The notes below the pieces were generated by a model, which saw only the letters and a program-made list of their open reading frames with translations, searched no databases and had not been told where the DNA came from. Positions 24,540-32,961 of a DNA stretch of 56,134 nucleotides are shown one piece after another. Positions within the stretch are counted from its first letter, which is position 1, and each line of letters begins with the position of its first letter. The stretch is taken from assembly GCA_037138055.1 (NCBI GenBank), contig JBAXJB010000006.1, positions 1 through 56,134 on the forward strand, read 5' to 3'. The position numbers were made by a program, and so were the translations under genes. The DNA comes from CAITNM01 sp037138055. Lineage in GTDB: Bacteria > Pseudomonadota > Alphaproteobacteria > Paracaedibacterales > CAITNM01.

Positions 24540-25211
24540 TTAATGGCTAGCTTGACGCATTCCTAATTCTTGCGGTGTTATAATTCTTCCATACATTTCT
24601 TTTAATGGCATCGACTCTGTACTATTCGGTATTTTCCTTTCTACCTTCAAAACTTCAACCTCTTTTCCATCTTCATCTTGTTCCTCTATGTAATAGATTA
24701 GTGTGTCATTATCCCCGAATTTCAGTACACTATCTAATGATATTTTTCCAAGAAGTTTCACATTTGGTACTTGATCTGTTAACCCTTTTGGGAACACAAC
24801 AGAATATACTTTTTCTTCGAAAACAGCATATTGTGGAAATACAGAATAAATGGAACTATTTTGTGATAGTTCTGTAAATTGTTTTTCGTTTAGAGAATTT
24901 TTATATTTAGGTGCAACATGCAGAGTTGGGAATTCAGCATCGCGTTCGTGGCTGCCTAATTCCCGTCCTCGATGAGAAGAAACTTGTTTTGCATGCTCCC
25001 CTGACGCTGCTTGTTCTTGATTTTTATCTTGAGAATCTGAATGAGCATATCTCATTGAGTCATAGGCACCTTCACCTAATCCCCGTCCTCGATGAGAAGA
25101 AACTTGTTTTGCATGCTCCCCTGACGCTGCTCGTTCTGCTTCTGAACTAAAATATTGATTTGAGCAAAATAATAGAGCTGCGAGACTTATGATTTTTGAT
25201 TTTTTTAACAT
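24540..25211 (-). CDS. Orphan secreted protein with a duplicated 18-residue segment
   Basis: No family is recognised. The start chosen is the ATG at 25211, preceded by GGAAG; a longer frame begins at 25238. The 223-residue product has a signal peptide (IISLAALLFCSNQYFSS). It then carries two copies of AASGEHAKQVSSHRGR(G/E)LG (about residues 28-46 and 68-86) separated by a linker. A beta-rich C-terminal domain without Cys follows. The repeat units are nearly identical at DNA level, so the duplication is recent. The gene lies between the real murA end and a decayed murA end, a sign of insertion or of replacement by recombination. Confidence 0.75.
   Translation of the reverse strand: MLKKSKIISLAALLFCSNQYFSSEAERAASGEHAKQVSSHRGRGLGEGAYDSMRYAHSDSQDKNQEQAASGEHAKQVSSHRGRELGSHERDAEFPTLHVAPKYKNSLNEKQFTELSQNSSIYSVFPQYAVFEEKVYSVVFPKGLTDQVPNVKLLGKISLDSVLKFGDNDTLIYYIEEQDEDGKEVEVLKVERKIPNSTESMPLKEMYGRIITPQELGMRQASH
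24957..25138. repeat. Two near-identical 60-bp direct repeats, 120 bp apart
   Basis: 24959-25018 and 25079-25138 differ at about three positions. The period of 120 bp is a multiple of three, so gain or loss of a unit keeps the frame of the gene at 24540-25211. Confidence 0.85.
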
Positions 25212-25308
25212 GATTAAGCTTCCTAACTGCTGTTTCATAACTTAGAAATACCATAAATATATTAAGAATTCATTAATAAATTTCCTGGTGTGCTGTTTTA
25301 AAGATAGT

Positions 25309-25380
25309 TGGTATGAAAACCTAGAAGCGAAACTACAGGCCTGAGGCTACTGAGTTGAGCGCCTGAAAGTTGATGGGTAG
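25309..25380 (+). pseudogene. Decayed second copy of the murA 3' end
   Basis: Read in the murA frame this stretch gives YENLEAKLQA, stop, GY, stop, VERLKVDG, stop; real murA ends YENLEVKLQACGATVERLKFES. Many differences from the intact copy fall in third codon positions (TTA/CTA, CTG/CTA, CAA/CAG, GCT/GCC, CGT/CGC, TTG/CTG). It therefore diverged while functional before it decayed. It looks like the tail of a former or foreign murA allele left behind when the murA plus orphan-gene block arrived. Confidence 0.85.
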
Positions 25381-25387
25381 GCCTAAA

Positions 25388-25687
25388 CTACTTATCGCTC
25401 CCTTGAACAACCACTTCGTTAGGATGAGCAAAGTTTAGCGCTTGCCTAGCTTTCTCTTCTAATAAGTCTACATCTAAGCTATCAGGTCGTAGCAAATACG
25501 CTTCGCGTTCAAGCTGTTCTTTTTCCTGAGTTAAAGCATTTAAAGTGGTTTCTTCTTCTTTAAGTTTTTTGTCTAATCGAATCCATGCAAGAACTCCACG
25601 TTGGCCTTGAAAAATGTGATATGTAAAATAGACCATCATGGCGACAATCACCACTGGGAAAACAATATGCCGAAGTCTGCCATTCAT
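25388..25687 (-). CDS. FtsB/DivIC-type septum formation initiator protein
   Basis: Small bitopic cell-division protein that bridges FtsL and FtsQ. The 99-residue product has one membrane segment (IVFPVVIVAMMVYFTYHIF, about 8-26). A coiled coil follows (LDKKLKEEETTLNALTQEKEQLE, about 38-60), then the family's LLRPDSLDVDLLEEKARQALNFAHPNE. It lies 16 bases after eno, the same order (eno then ftsB) found in many proteobacteria, which supports the call despite low sequence conservation. Confidence 0.85.
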   Translation of the reverse strand: MNGRLRHIVFPVVIVAMMVYFTYHIFQGQRGVLAWIRLDKKLKEEETTLNALTQEKEQLEREAYLLRPDSLDVDLLEEKARQALNFAHPNEVVVQGSDK

Positions 25688-25703
25688 AATTAAACCTTAT
25701 AAT

Positions 25704-26960
25704 CTACAAAAAGAATTGTGCTTTTGAACCCAATTCTTCTTCAATGCGCAACAATTGATTATATTTAGCCAATCTGTCAGTCCTAGACAAGGACCCAGTT
25801 TTAATCTGTCCTGCATTTGTTGCAACGGCAATATCTGCAATGGTTGTGTCATCTGTTTCACCAGAACGATGAGATAGTATTACCCCAAAGCCTGAAAGCT
25901 GGGCTAGTCCAATTGTACTTAGTGTTTCAGTTAACGTTCCCACTTGGTTTGGCTTAATCAAAATAGCGTTAGCCGCACCACGTTGAATGCCCTCTGCCAA
26001 GCGTATAGCATTGGTGACAAATAAATCATCCCCAACTATTTGTGTGCCAGAAAGGGTTGCTGTAGCTATTTCCCATGCATCCCAATCTTCTTCAGCAAAG
26101 CCGTCTTCAATGGAATAAATTGGGTAGTTTTGACATAAATCACTGTAGAATTCTATTAGCCCAGCTGTATCGAAACTTTCGCCTTCGCCTTTAAATACAT
26201 ATTTACCATTTTGGTAAAGTTCGTTCGCGGCTACATCTAACGCTAACATTACCTGTTCACCTGGCTTGTAACCTGCTGCTTCAATGGCCCTTATAATAAG
26301 ATTAAGCGCATCTTTAGTATTTTTTAGATTTGGCGCAAAACCACCTTCATCACCCACGGCCGTAATATGACCTTCTTTTTTCAAAATCGCTTTAAGGTGA
26401 TGAAAAATTTCTGCGCCCATCCGTAAGCCTTCGCTAAAAGTTGGTGCGCCATAAGGCACAATCATAAACTCTTGAATATCAAGCGGGTTATCTGCGTGCG
26501 CCCCGCCGTTAATAATATTCATTAAAGGCATTGGCATACGAAATGCTTGTAGGCCTCCAAGATAACGATATAACGGTTGACCAAAGTGGTCAGCAGAAGC
26601 TTTTGCGCAAGCCAAGCTCACGCCAAGCATTGCATTAGCTCCAAGTATACTTTTGTTTTCTGTGCCGTCTAATCCCACAAGAGTAGTGTCAATTAGTTCC
26701 TGTTCAGTTGCATCAAGCCCCATTACTGCATCAGCAATTGTTGTATTTACAGTCTCTATTGCTTTTAATACCCCTTTGCCCAAATAACGCTTCGGGTCAT
26801 TATCACGAATTTCCACTGCTTCAAAGCTACCCGTAGATGCTCCACTTGGAACTGCAGCACGGCCAAAAGCTCCGCTTTCCAACATAATATCAACTTCTAC
26901 GGTTGGGTTGCCTCTAGAATCTAAAATTTCACGGGCTTTAATATCTGCAATACAATTCAT
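25704..26960 (-). CDS. eno: Enolase
   Basis: Interconverts 2-phosphoglycerate and phosphoenolpyruvate; in other bacteria also a degradosome component. The 418-residue protein has AREILDSRGNPTVEVD, PSGASTGSFEA, GDEGGFAPNL, and the catalytic and metal sites SIEDGFAEEDWDAW, VGDDLFVTN, LIKPNQVGTLTET and SHRSGETDDTTIAD. Length is slightly below the usual 425-430. Its presence argues for retained lower glycolysis, unlike Rickettsia. Confidence 0.97.
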   Translation of the reverse strand: MNCIADIKAREILDSRGNPTVEVDIMLESGAFGRAAVPSGASTGSFEAVEIRDNDPKRYLGKGVLKAIETVNTTIADAVMGLDATEQELIDTTLVGLDGTENKSILGANAMLGVSLACAKASADHFGQPLYRYLGGLQAFRMPMPLMNIINGGAHADNPLDIQEFMIVPYGAPTFSEGLRMGAEIFHHLKAILKKEGHITAVGDEGGFAPNLKNTKDALNLIIRAIEAAGYKPGEQVMLALDVAANELYQNGKYVFKGEGESFDTAGLIEFYSDLCQNYPIYSIEDGFAEEDWDAWEIATATLSGTQIVGDDLFVTNAIRLAEGIQRGAANAILIKPNQVGTLTETLSTIGLAQLSGFGVILSHRSGETDDTTIADIAVATNAGQIKTGSLSRTDRLAKYNQLLRIEEELGSKAQFFL

Positions 26961-27025
26961 GTCTTTAGCTTTTTAAAAATTTTGTTTAGTATGCCGGTTT
27001 TGAGCGATGCAAACAATCACAGAAA

Positions 27026-29212
27026 TTAATTGCGGTAATAATGGTATTTTGTTTTTTGTTCCCATAGACTGCCTTTGTAGTTATTTTTTAAAACCACAAA
27101 CACTTGTTTGGATTCTTTAGGTGCAACGTCAAATTTTGACATTAATACGCACCAATGGAGAAACTCTGGGATAAAAGGATCTTTTGGATGAGTTTTTTGC
27201 CAATCCAAAGCAACACGACAAAGGTGTTCCGTACGATTTGAAACGGCTTTTTTTAATGCAAGCCATTCTTCTTGTGCACTTTTTCTGATGTCACTACCGA
27301 GATATTGTAAATTATCCATATTTTCATCTTCTAATAATCGATTGTCCCACCAATTATCATTTAACCCATCAAGATCAAGTTTTTTCGATGCATCTATTGA
27401 TTCAGGTCGATAGGATTTTGGATAAATAAATAAGCAGAAACCGGGGTGGCTTGCTATCAAGCAAGCCCCAAGAGCATGCGATCGAGCATCATCAGTTTCT
27501 GAAATAAATTCATCAAAAATTGAGTGATGCTGCTCGTTGAGTGTCGTTAATTTAGTTGCTGCTTCTTTTGCTAAGGGTATTTTCTTTAGCAGAACGGCTT
27601 TTAAAAAAGCAGAAATTAATATTCGTTCTTTTAACCAATTTGGCAGATTTGCATTTTCTGAGCCCTTAATAAGGTCGTTGGTTGCGAAATATTTGAGTGT
27701 CTGCACGTGTTCCCAATCAAAATCTTTCTCAAGGTCTTGCCCAAATGTTTCAGTATGATAAAAAGGTATACGCTGATATCTGATCATTTCGCTATAAACG
27801 AACAAATCAACGGGTGTTTGCACAATTGCTTCAAAAAAGTCTGAAACTGATTCTGCTATTGATGCTTTAAGGTCCATAAACTTATTTTTAGTAGCTAAAT
27901 TAAGGTCTTTTTGGTTTAAAGCTTGATCAATGTTTTTTAAAGCATCTTCTTTTTGACCACATTTAATTTGAAGTACTGATGCATAATACATAACGCTTTC
28001 GAATGCCAAGTCATCAACCGAAATTTTTTGTGCTTCCGAAATAAGCTGGTCTAATATTGATTTGTTGGTATTTTGATTGGCAGCGCTTAAACCGACAATT
28101 AACCATAAAACGTTTTTTGTTTCTGTCCATTTTGCAAATGCATCTGTTGACGACATTCTAAACATCGTTACCCATTTGGTGAATTCATGTTCGATTCCAT
28201 CAAAGTTTGCTGCTAAGAATACAAAATATAAATCGTTCATGGTTTGAGCAGTTAGCTCATCCACATTATTTAAAAACTTGTCTATTAGCTGTGTCAGCAA
28301 AAGCTTTCGGTCTGTTTTGTATAGAACTTGTGTTTGTAAATCTGAAATTGCTTTTTGGTATGGTGATTTTTTAATTGCACCAGCTTCTTTTTTCAATTTA
28401 TCAAAAAAAGGTGCGGCATCTTTATCATGTACCAAAATGTTGCAACACATGCTTCTAAAGCTTAGGTAATAAGCAATATGCTTGTGCTCAGATTGTTCAT
28501 TTTTAGCAATTACTTCAAATAATTCGGCTGCTTTTTCAAATTTACCTGCATAAAAATGGCTGCTAGCCACTTGATAATCTAATTCTTTTTCAAGTCCACT
28601 TTCCTGGTATTTTTCTGGAAGAATCAAAGTGTTATGTGTGCAATTTTCAAAAACTTTTCGTTGGTTTGAAACCCACTGCTTAACAACTGAATGGTCGCTT
28701 CCAAATTTTTTCTCAAGCTTTTCGAATCGTTCTACGGCATACCGGTACGCATCATTTGACAAAGGTTCAATAAAAACTGTTTTTTGTTTTCCATCAGCTT
28801 TAGTGGTTATCCATTTTCCACCATGAACTACTTTTTCACCTGTTATTTTTTTCCATTTTTTCAAATAAGCAAGATCATCATCTTTTGTTTGCGGTGTGCC
28901 ATCAATAAAATTATTGAGTATTTTCTGGGTGGCATCAGAAAATTTGTGTCCTTGAAGTTGATAATACGCAAACAGCAAATGGGTGGTGTACATATTGGGG
29001 GTAATAATTCCAAGTTTACCATTTATAAAGTCCGCCCCCTTAATGTAAGGCGATCTATTTACTGGAGGGTATAGATCACTAGTCGCTCCATCTTTTTGAG
29101 GTTTATCTCGGCCATAAAAAATAGGAACATTTTCTCGGTTAATACCGCACGCGTAAGCAGCTACAAGAATGCCAAAGCACCCAATAAGAAAATTCCTAAG
29201 TCCTTTTTTCAT
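27026..29212 (-). CDS. Large exported TPR-like protein paired with a DUF3142-like gene
   Basis: No named family is certain. The start is ATG 29212, preceded by GGAG; the GTG at 29224 is rejected. A signal peptide (FLIGCFGILVAAYACG) leads into a 728-residue, largely helical protein. Its paired helices, such as ASSHFYAGKFEKAAELFEVIAKN and LQIKCGQKEDALKNIDQALNQ, look like tetratricopeptide repeats. The N-terminal FINGKLGIITPNMYTTHLLFAYYQL looks like a conserved block. The preceding gene ends 1 base before this start. The pair is probably one envelope unit; a role in envelope assembly or surveillance is only a guess. Confidence 0.75.
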   Translation of the reverse strand: MKKGLRNFLIGCFGILVAAYACGINRENVPIFYGRDKPQKDGATSDLYPPVNRSPYIKGADFINGKLGIITPNMYTTHLLFAYYQLQGHKFSDATQKILNNFIDGTPQTKDDDLAYLKKWKKITGEKVVHGGKWITTKADGKQKTVFIEPLSNDAYRYAVERFEKLEKKFGSDHSVVKQWVSNQRKVFENCTHNTLILPEKYQESGLEKELDYQVASSHFYAGKFEKAAELFEVIAKNEQSEHKHIAYYLSFRSMCCNILVHDKDAAPFFDKLKKEAGAIKKSPYQKAISDLQTQVLYKTDRKLLLTQLIDKFLNNVDELTAQTMNDLYFVFLAANFDGIEHEFTKWVTMFRMSSTDAFAKWTETKNVLWLIVGLSAANQNTNKSILDQLISEAQKISVDDLAFESVMYYASVLQIKCGQKEDALKNIDQALNQKDLNLATKNKFMDLKASIAESVSDFFEAIVQTPVDLFVYSEMIRYQRIPFYHTETFGQDLEKDFDWEHVQTLKYFATNDLIKGSENANLPNWLKERILISAFLKAVLLKKIPLAKEAATKLTTLNEQHHSIFDEFISETDDARSHALGACLIASHPGFCLFIYPKSYRPESIDASKKLDLDGLNDNWWDNRLLEDENMDNLQYLGSDIRKSAQEEWLALKKAVSNRTEHLCRVALDWQKTHPKDPFIPEFLHWCVLMSKFDVAPKESKQVFVVLKNNYKGSLWEQKTKYHYYRN

Positions 29213-29213
29213 T

Positions 29214-29945
29214 CTAGCTCCCACATTTTTTCAATTTTAACCAATCTTTTTCCGACCATGCTTTATTATTGAACAAAAAGACTTTTGCGTTTCTTATTGG
29301 TTTTATAAATGTTCCTTGAACTTCAAACGCTACGTTATTTTGGCACTTTTTAACAGGCCACGCTAATGTAGATGAAAAGGAATGCATTATTTTATGCGCA
29401 TCATCCCCCATGCGATAAAGCATTGGTACAGCATATTCAATATCAAGTGTTTCAATCCAACCGTCATCTACACACCAGGAAGCTAGGGCTGTTATGCTAA
29501 TTTTAAGGTTTGGCATTTGCTTTTTTAAGGAATCAATTAATTCTTTGTAAGCGCTTCGTTGCGATTTTTTCGCGTCAAAATCTAATTGAATTTCATGGTA
29601 ATTATTGCTTTTAATAACACCTAAAAGGTATTGAGTGCATGCTGCAACATTAAGCGATTGAGTCTTGTAGGCTTCCAAGCGAAACACGGGCAATATTTTT
29701 GCACCTAAACGTGTTTTAAAAGGGTTACGTCTGGGCTTAAATGAAACGTCATTGCCTACCTGAATAAGTGTTGCAATAAGTGGAGCGACTGTTTGTTCTG
29801 AGCTGGCGAAAGACAGATCATCCGACCTTTCCCAAGTCCAAAGGTAATATTCAATTTTTGGACCTTTGAAGTACTGATATCCACAAAAAATAATTACAAA
29901 TAGGACGCCAAGTTTTTTAATGATTTTGACTTTCTTGAAAGACAT
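29214..29945 (-). CDS. DUF3142-like exported protein
   Basis: Resembles the DUF3142 group: an N-terminal anchor (LGVLFVIIFCGYQYF), then YYLWTWERSDDL, VFRLEAYKTQ, the central EIQLDFDAKKSQRSAYKELIDSL, LKISITALASWC and IEYAVPMLYRMG. These have the order of a TIM-barrel glycoside-hydrolase-like fold (LDFDxxxxxxxxY, ITAL, xxxMxY). No function is established for the family. I start at ATG 29945, since an upstream in-frame ATG (29975) only adds ten residues before the anchor. Coupled to the downstream TPR-like gene with a 1-base gap. Confidence 0.65.
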   Translation of the reverse strand: MSFKKVKIIKKLGVLFVIIFCGYQYFKGPKIEYYLWTWERSDDLSFASSEQTVAPLIATLIQVGNDVSFKPRRNPFKTRLGAKILPVFRLEAYKTQSLNVAACTQYLLGVIKSNNYHEIQLDFDAKKSQRSAYKELIDSLKKQMPNLKISITALASWCVDDGWIETLDIEYAVPMLYRMGDDAHKIMHSFSSTLAWPVKKCQNNVAFEVQGTFIKPIRNAKVFLFNNKAWSEKDWLKLKKCGS

Positions 29946-30060
29946 CTTGAGGGTAATACATAAATAACTTTCCATTCAAGGCAGTAAGTCGACACAGAAA
30001 TTTTGCTGGATTAATTTTCATCAATCGGCTACTCAAAATAAAATCTATTAAAAAGTTTCA

Positions 30061-31260
30061 ATGTTCGGATTCAGTGATCGTAGTCGGTATTTAAGTATAG
30101 TAGGGTGTCTTAGCTTTGCTTCTGGGCTGTGCTTCGTTTTGTCTGGCAGCACATTGGTGGTGTTTCTAAACGATCAAAAACTGACCCTTGCACATACTGG
30201 CTTGTTTCTTATTGCCCACTTGCCCCATGTGTTCAAATGGGCTGCTGTTCCTTTTATGGAAAAAATAAACCAGGCTGATTACCGCCGCAGGTTATTACAA
30301 GCAGGGCTTGTTTTAAAATGCCTAATTTTAGTTGGATTTGCGTTCTCACCAAAGTTACCTTGGGCGTGGTTTGGATTGTTGCTAGCCCTTCATATGGTAA
30401 GCGCTGCATATGAATGCATATTGTGTGTTTCCCAGGTTGTGGGCCTTAATCGCAGTAATTGGGGTTTTGGAGAGGCCGCCGGTGTTACCGGCTACCGCTG
30501 TGGAATTTTAGTAGGTGGCGCTGGGGCATTATCGCTTTCAATGATTTGCTCATGGAAAGAAGTTTATATTGTTTTTGCAATTGTCATGCTTATCCCCTTA
30601 ATTCCGTTGTACTTTACCAAAGTTGCATTTTCACCAAAAGAACGCCCCCTTGTTCTTAGCTACACCCATTACTTAAAACGTGCCTGGATTAGTTTAAAAG
30701 AAACCCAATCAATTTGGTGGCTTTGTGGCATGATGTTTTTCTATCGCGCCCAAGACGCAATTCAAGGTCAATATACCACCATCTATTTTCTAGATTTAGG
30801 CTACGACCGCGGATTAATCTCTTTCGCTTATAAAACGTTTGGCATGGGCATGGCAACGCTTGGTGGGTTTTTGGCAGCCTTAATGATTCGCCGCAAGGGA
30901 CTTCACTTACCTTTGTGGATTGGACTGGTTACCCATGCATTATCAACAGTATTTTTATTAACTCTAGGCGCGTTTGAAACCTCTGCCACCGGCCTGTACA
31001 CCACTGCTATTTTTTATGAGTTTACCAAAGGGTTATCAATCACCCCAATTCTTTCCTTACAAATAATGAGCTGCACCCAAAACTACACCATGATGCAGCT
31101 TGCGGCGTTATCATCTGTTGTTGTGTTATCAACCATTATGTTCGGGTCATTCGGTGGTCAGCTTATTGAACCATTAGGCTGGACCAATTTTTGGATGCTA
31201 ACAATTTTAGCAAATGTTCCAGCTTTGTTGCTGATGTTAAGGGCGCCGAAGAATTTATAG
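30061..31260 (+). CDS. ampG: AmpG-family muropeptide MFS transporter
   Basis: AmpG imports GlcNAc-anhydroMurNAc peptides for wall recycling. The 399-residue, roughly twelve-helix protein has FLNDQKLTLAHTGLFLIAHLPHVFKWAAVP in the first helices and GEAAGVTGYRCGILVGGAGALSL in the middle, as in AmpG homologues. The substrate is inferred from the family. In intracellular bacteria recycling also limits release of immune-active muropeptides. It is divergent from the DUF3142-like gene; no recycling hydrolase (ampD, nagZ) is adjacent. Confidence 0.8.
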   Translation: MFGFSDRSRYLSIVGCLSFASGLCFVLSGSTLVVFLNDQKLTLAHTGLFLIAHLPHVFKWAAVPFMEKINQADYRRRLLQAGLVLKCLILVGFAFSPKLPWAWFGLLLALHMVSAAYECILCVSQVVGLNRSNWGFGEAAGVTGYRCGILVGGAGALSLSMICSWKEVYIVFAIVMLIPLIPLYFTKVAFSPKERPLVLSYTHYLKRAWISLKETQSIWWLCGMMFFYRAQDAIQGQYTTIYFLDLGYDRGLISFAYKTFGMGMATLGGFLAALMIRRKGLHLPLWIGLVTHALSTVFLLTLGAFETSATGLYTTAIFYEFTKGLSITPILSLQIMSCTQNYTMMQLAALSSVVVLSTIMFGSFGGQLIEPLGWTNFWMLTILANVPALLLMLRAPKNL

Positions 31261-31343
31261 CATATATTTACTCAACCTAATTATTTATTAAATTATATAT
31301 TTATTTAAATAAAATTAAACAAATGATTAACCAAACGTAAAAC

Positions 31344-31393
31344 ATATTATATTATATTATATTATATTATATTATATTATATTATATTATATT
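31344..31393. repeat. Pentanucleotide microsatellite, ten exact ATATT units
   Basis: Fifty bases of uninterrupted ATATT, ending 13 bases before the ATG of the secreted sulfotransferase gene. Tracts of this kind change length by slippage. Placed here, they shift the spacing of promoter or leader elements, a classic phase-variation arrangement. No conventional ribosome site separates the tract from the ATG. Confidence 0.95.
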
Positions 31394-31406
31394 GTTTTAT
31401 AAAAAC

Positions 31407-32930
31407 ATGAGCTTTACACAATTTTTTTTAACATTTTTAGCTGTATGCACGGTAACCTTACATGCAAGCGAGCTCTTAATTGAACCATTTCATGAAGGGG
31501 AAGTTCCTGCAGTAGGTTTATGTGCAACTAGTCCGCTATATTTAGGGCAAGATGGCGGAGTCGAATCTGTCAATCTTCGCATTCATTTAGGCGAGAAAGA
31601 TGATCTTATCTATCCTAGTCTTCTGTGGCATTGCCGCATGGGCGTGCGACATTTTGAAATTGTTAGCCACGGCTTGACTGCCAATCAATCAAAAAAAATA
31701 GCAATGTTCTTTGATCGAGTAAAAGATATATGCGCTCTAAACTTAATTGAAACGCCTGGTACTGCTAGCGACATGTTTGCACTTTCAGCAGCATCTCCTG
31801 CTTTGAAATGGCATCTTCAGCTTACGGATAGACAGTTTCTGTGTTTGTATAAGCCACTCTCAGAAATTTTGACTGAGGCATCGACTGCAACATTGATATT
31901 TCCATCGTGCACTTATAATGGGTTTGATCCTGATGCACCAGTAAGTTTTTGGCCACAAACAGACGAGCAATTGATTTATAGAACAGAGGTTAATTACAGA
32001 AAGACGATTAGTTTATTTAGTAGCACTCGTCCTAGTGTAGCAATGCTATCGAATGCGGCTTATATAGCAGATTTTGTAACAATGGAGAAAGCGATCTCCT
32101 ACACCTCCACAATGATCAAAGATCAGCTGCCAATTATGCATATAATTATTCCGTCCATTCAACATGCATGTTTGCGAGGACAATCACATTTTTCGAACGG
32201 GACTGTTGTGCCAGCTACTATCAAAGATGTGCATGAAGAAACATTAGCTTTTTTTGCAGAAAGGGCTGCGTTTAATATAAATATACGCTTTGGCAAAGAT
32301 TACATTTTTGTACCTGTTGAAAAAAGTGGCTGCTCCACAATAGCAAGAGCACTAGGGAGCCTTGAAGCAGGAAGATTAATAGATTTTGCAGCTTATAAAG
32401 AGCTTCATGTTTTTCCTTTGGAAGTTAAGGAGAGGTACCAAAATTTGTTAAGTCCAGCTATTTTTAAATTTACTTGTGCTCGCAATCCCTTTAGTCGAGC
32501 TCTGTCAGCTTATCTTGATAAAATTATGGGTGATGAGATAGAAAGAGCGCCTTATAGAGCAGATCTGGGTTTTAGTAATGATGAAGCTGTTTCATTTTTA
32601 GATTTTTTAACGAAATTAAAAGAAAAAGGATTAAGTGTACCCTCACATTTCAACGTTCAGTGTAACGTGATGATGTATCCTTATGTTCATTATAATATGA
32701 TTGTTAAGCTTGAAAATTTCGATCAAGATTTTCAAATAGTTATGAATCGTCTTGGCATTTCAGGAGAGCCGAAAAATTATAAATGGGCTCCTCATGCGAC
32801 ATCTGCAAAATCAAAATTATCTGAGTATTACACTCAAAAATGCGTAGACTTGGTGGTAGAAATTTATAATCGAGATTTCCAATTCCTTAATTATAGTACA
32901 ATCCCTAGCTTTACACTAAAAGTTGATTAA
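31407..32930 (+). CDS. Secreted glycosyltransferase-like / carbohydrate sulfotransferase fusion
   Basis: The start is ATG 31407; the TTG at 31392 lies at the edge of the ATATT tract. A signal peptide (MSFTQFFLTFLAVCTVTLHA) leads into 507 residues. The C-terminal third matches sulfotransferase family 2. The 5'-PSB loop is VPVEKSGCSTI (302-312). The 3'-PB segment is CARNPFSRALSAYLDKI (357-373), and MIVKLENFDQD (about 431-441) is like the GKLE segment of that family. Such enzymes move sulfate from PAPS to glycans and are mostly eukaryotic. Residues 64-104 (LLWHCRMGVRHFEIVSHGL) resemble the WHxxxGxxHFxIYDNGS start of GT92 or DUF23-type glycosyltransferases, but the following DxD is not evident. 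A host-glycan target is inferred. Confidence 0.8.
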   Translation: MSFTQFFLTFLAVCTVTLHASELLIEPFHEGEVPAVGLCATSPLYLGQDGGVESVNLRIHLGEKDDLIYPSLLWHCRMGVRHFEIVSHGLTANQSKKIAMFFDRVKDICALNLIETPGTASDMFALSAASPALKWHLQLTDRQFLCLYKPLSEILTEASTATLIFPSCTYNGFDPDAPVSFWPQTDEQLIYRTEVNYRKTISLFSSTRPSVAMLSNAAYIADFVTMEKAISYTSTMIKDQLPIMHIIIPSIQHACLRGQSHFSNGTVVPATIKDVHEETLAFFAERAAFNINIRFGKDYIFVPVEKSGCSTIARALGSLEAGRLIDFAAYKELHVFPLEVKERYQNLLSPAIFKFTCARNPFSRALSAYLDKIMGDEIERAPYRADLGFSNDEAVSFLDFLTKLKEKGLSVPSHFNVQCNVMMYPYVHYNMIVKLENFDQDFQIVMNRLGISGEPKNYKWAPHATSAKSKLSEYYTQKCVDLVVEIYNRDFQFLNYSTIPSFTLKVD

Positions 32931-32961
32931 AAATTAGCTCTTACGTTTATGAAACACTTAA

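Noticed and set aside
24959..25138. The 60-bp direct repeats as a CRISPR-like array
   Set aside because: Only two copies, lying in frame inside a signal-peptide protein, with no cas gene nearby and no palindromic repeat structure.
24540..25380. Insertion sequence between the two murA tails
   Set aside because: No transposase, no terminal inverted repeats and no target-site duplication were seen; recombination of a foreign block explains the scar better.
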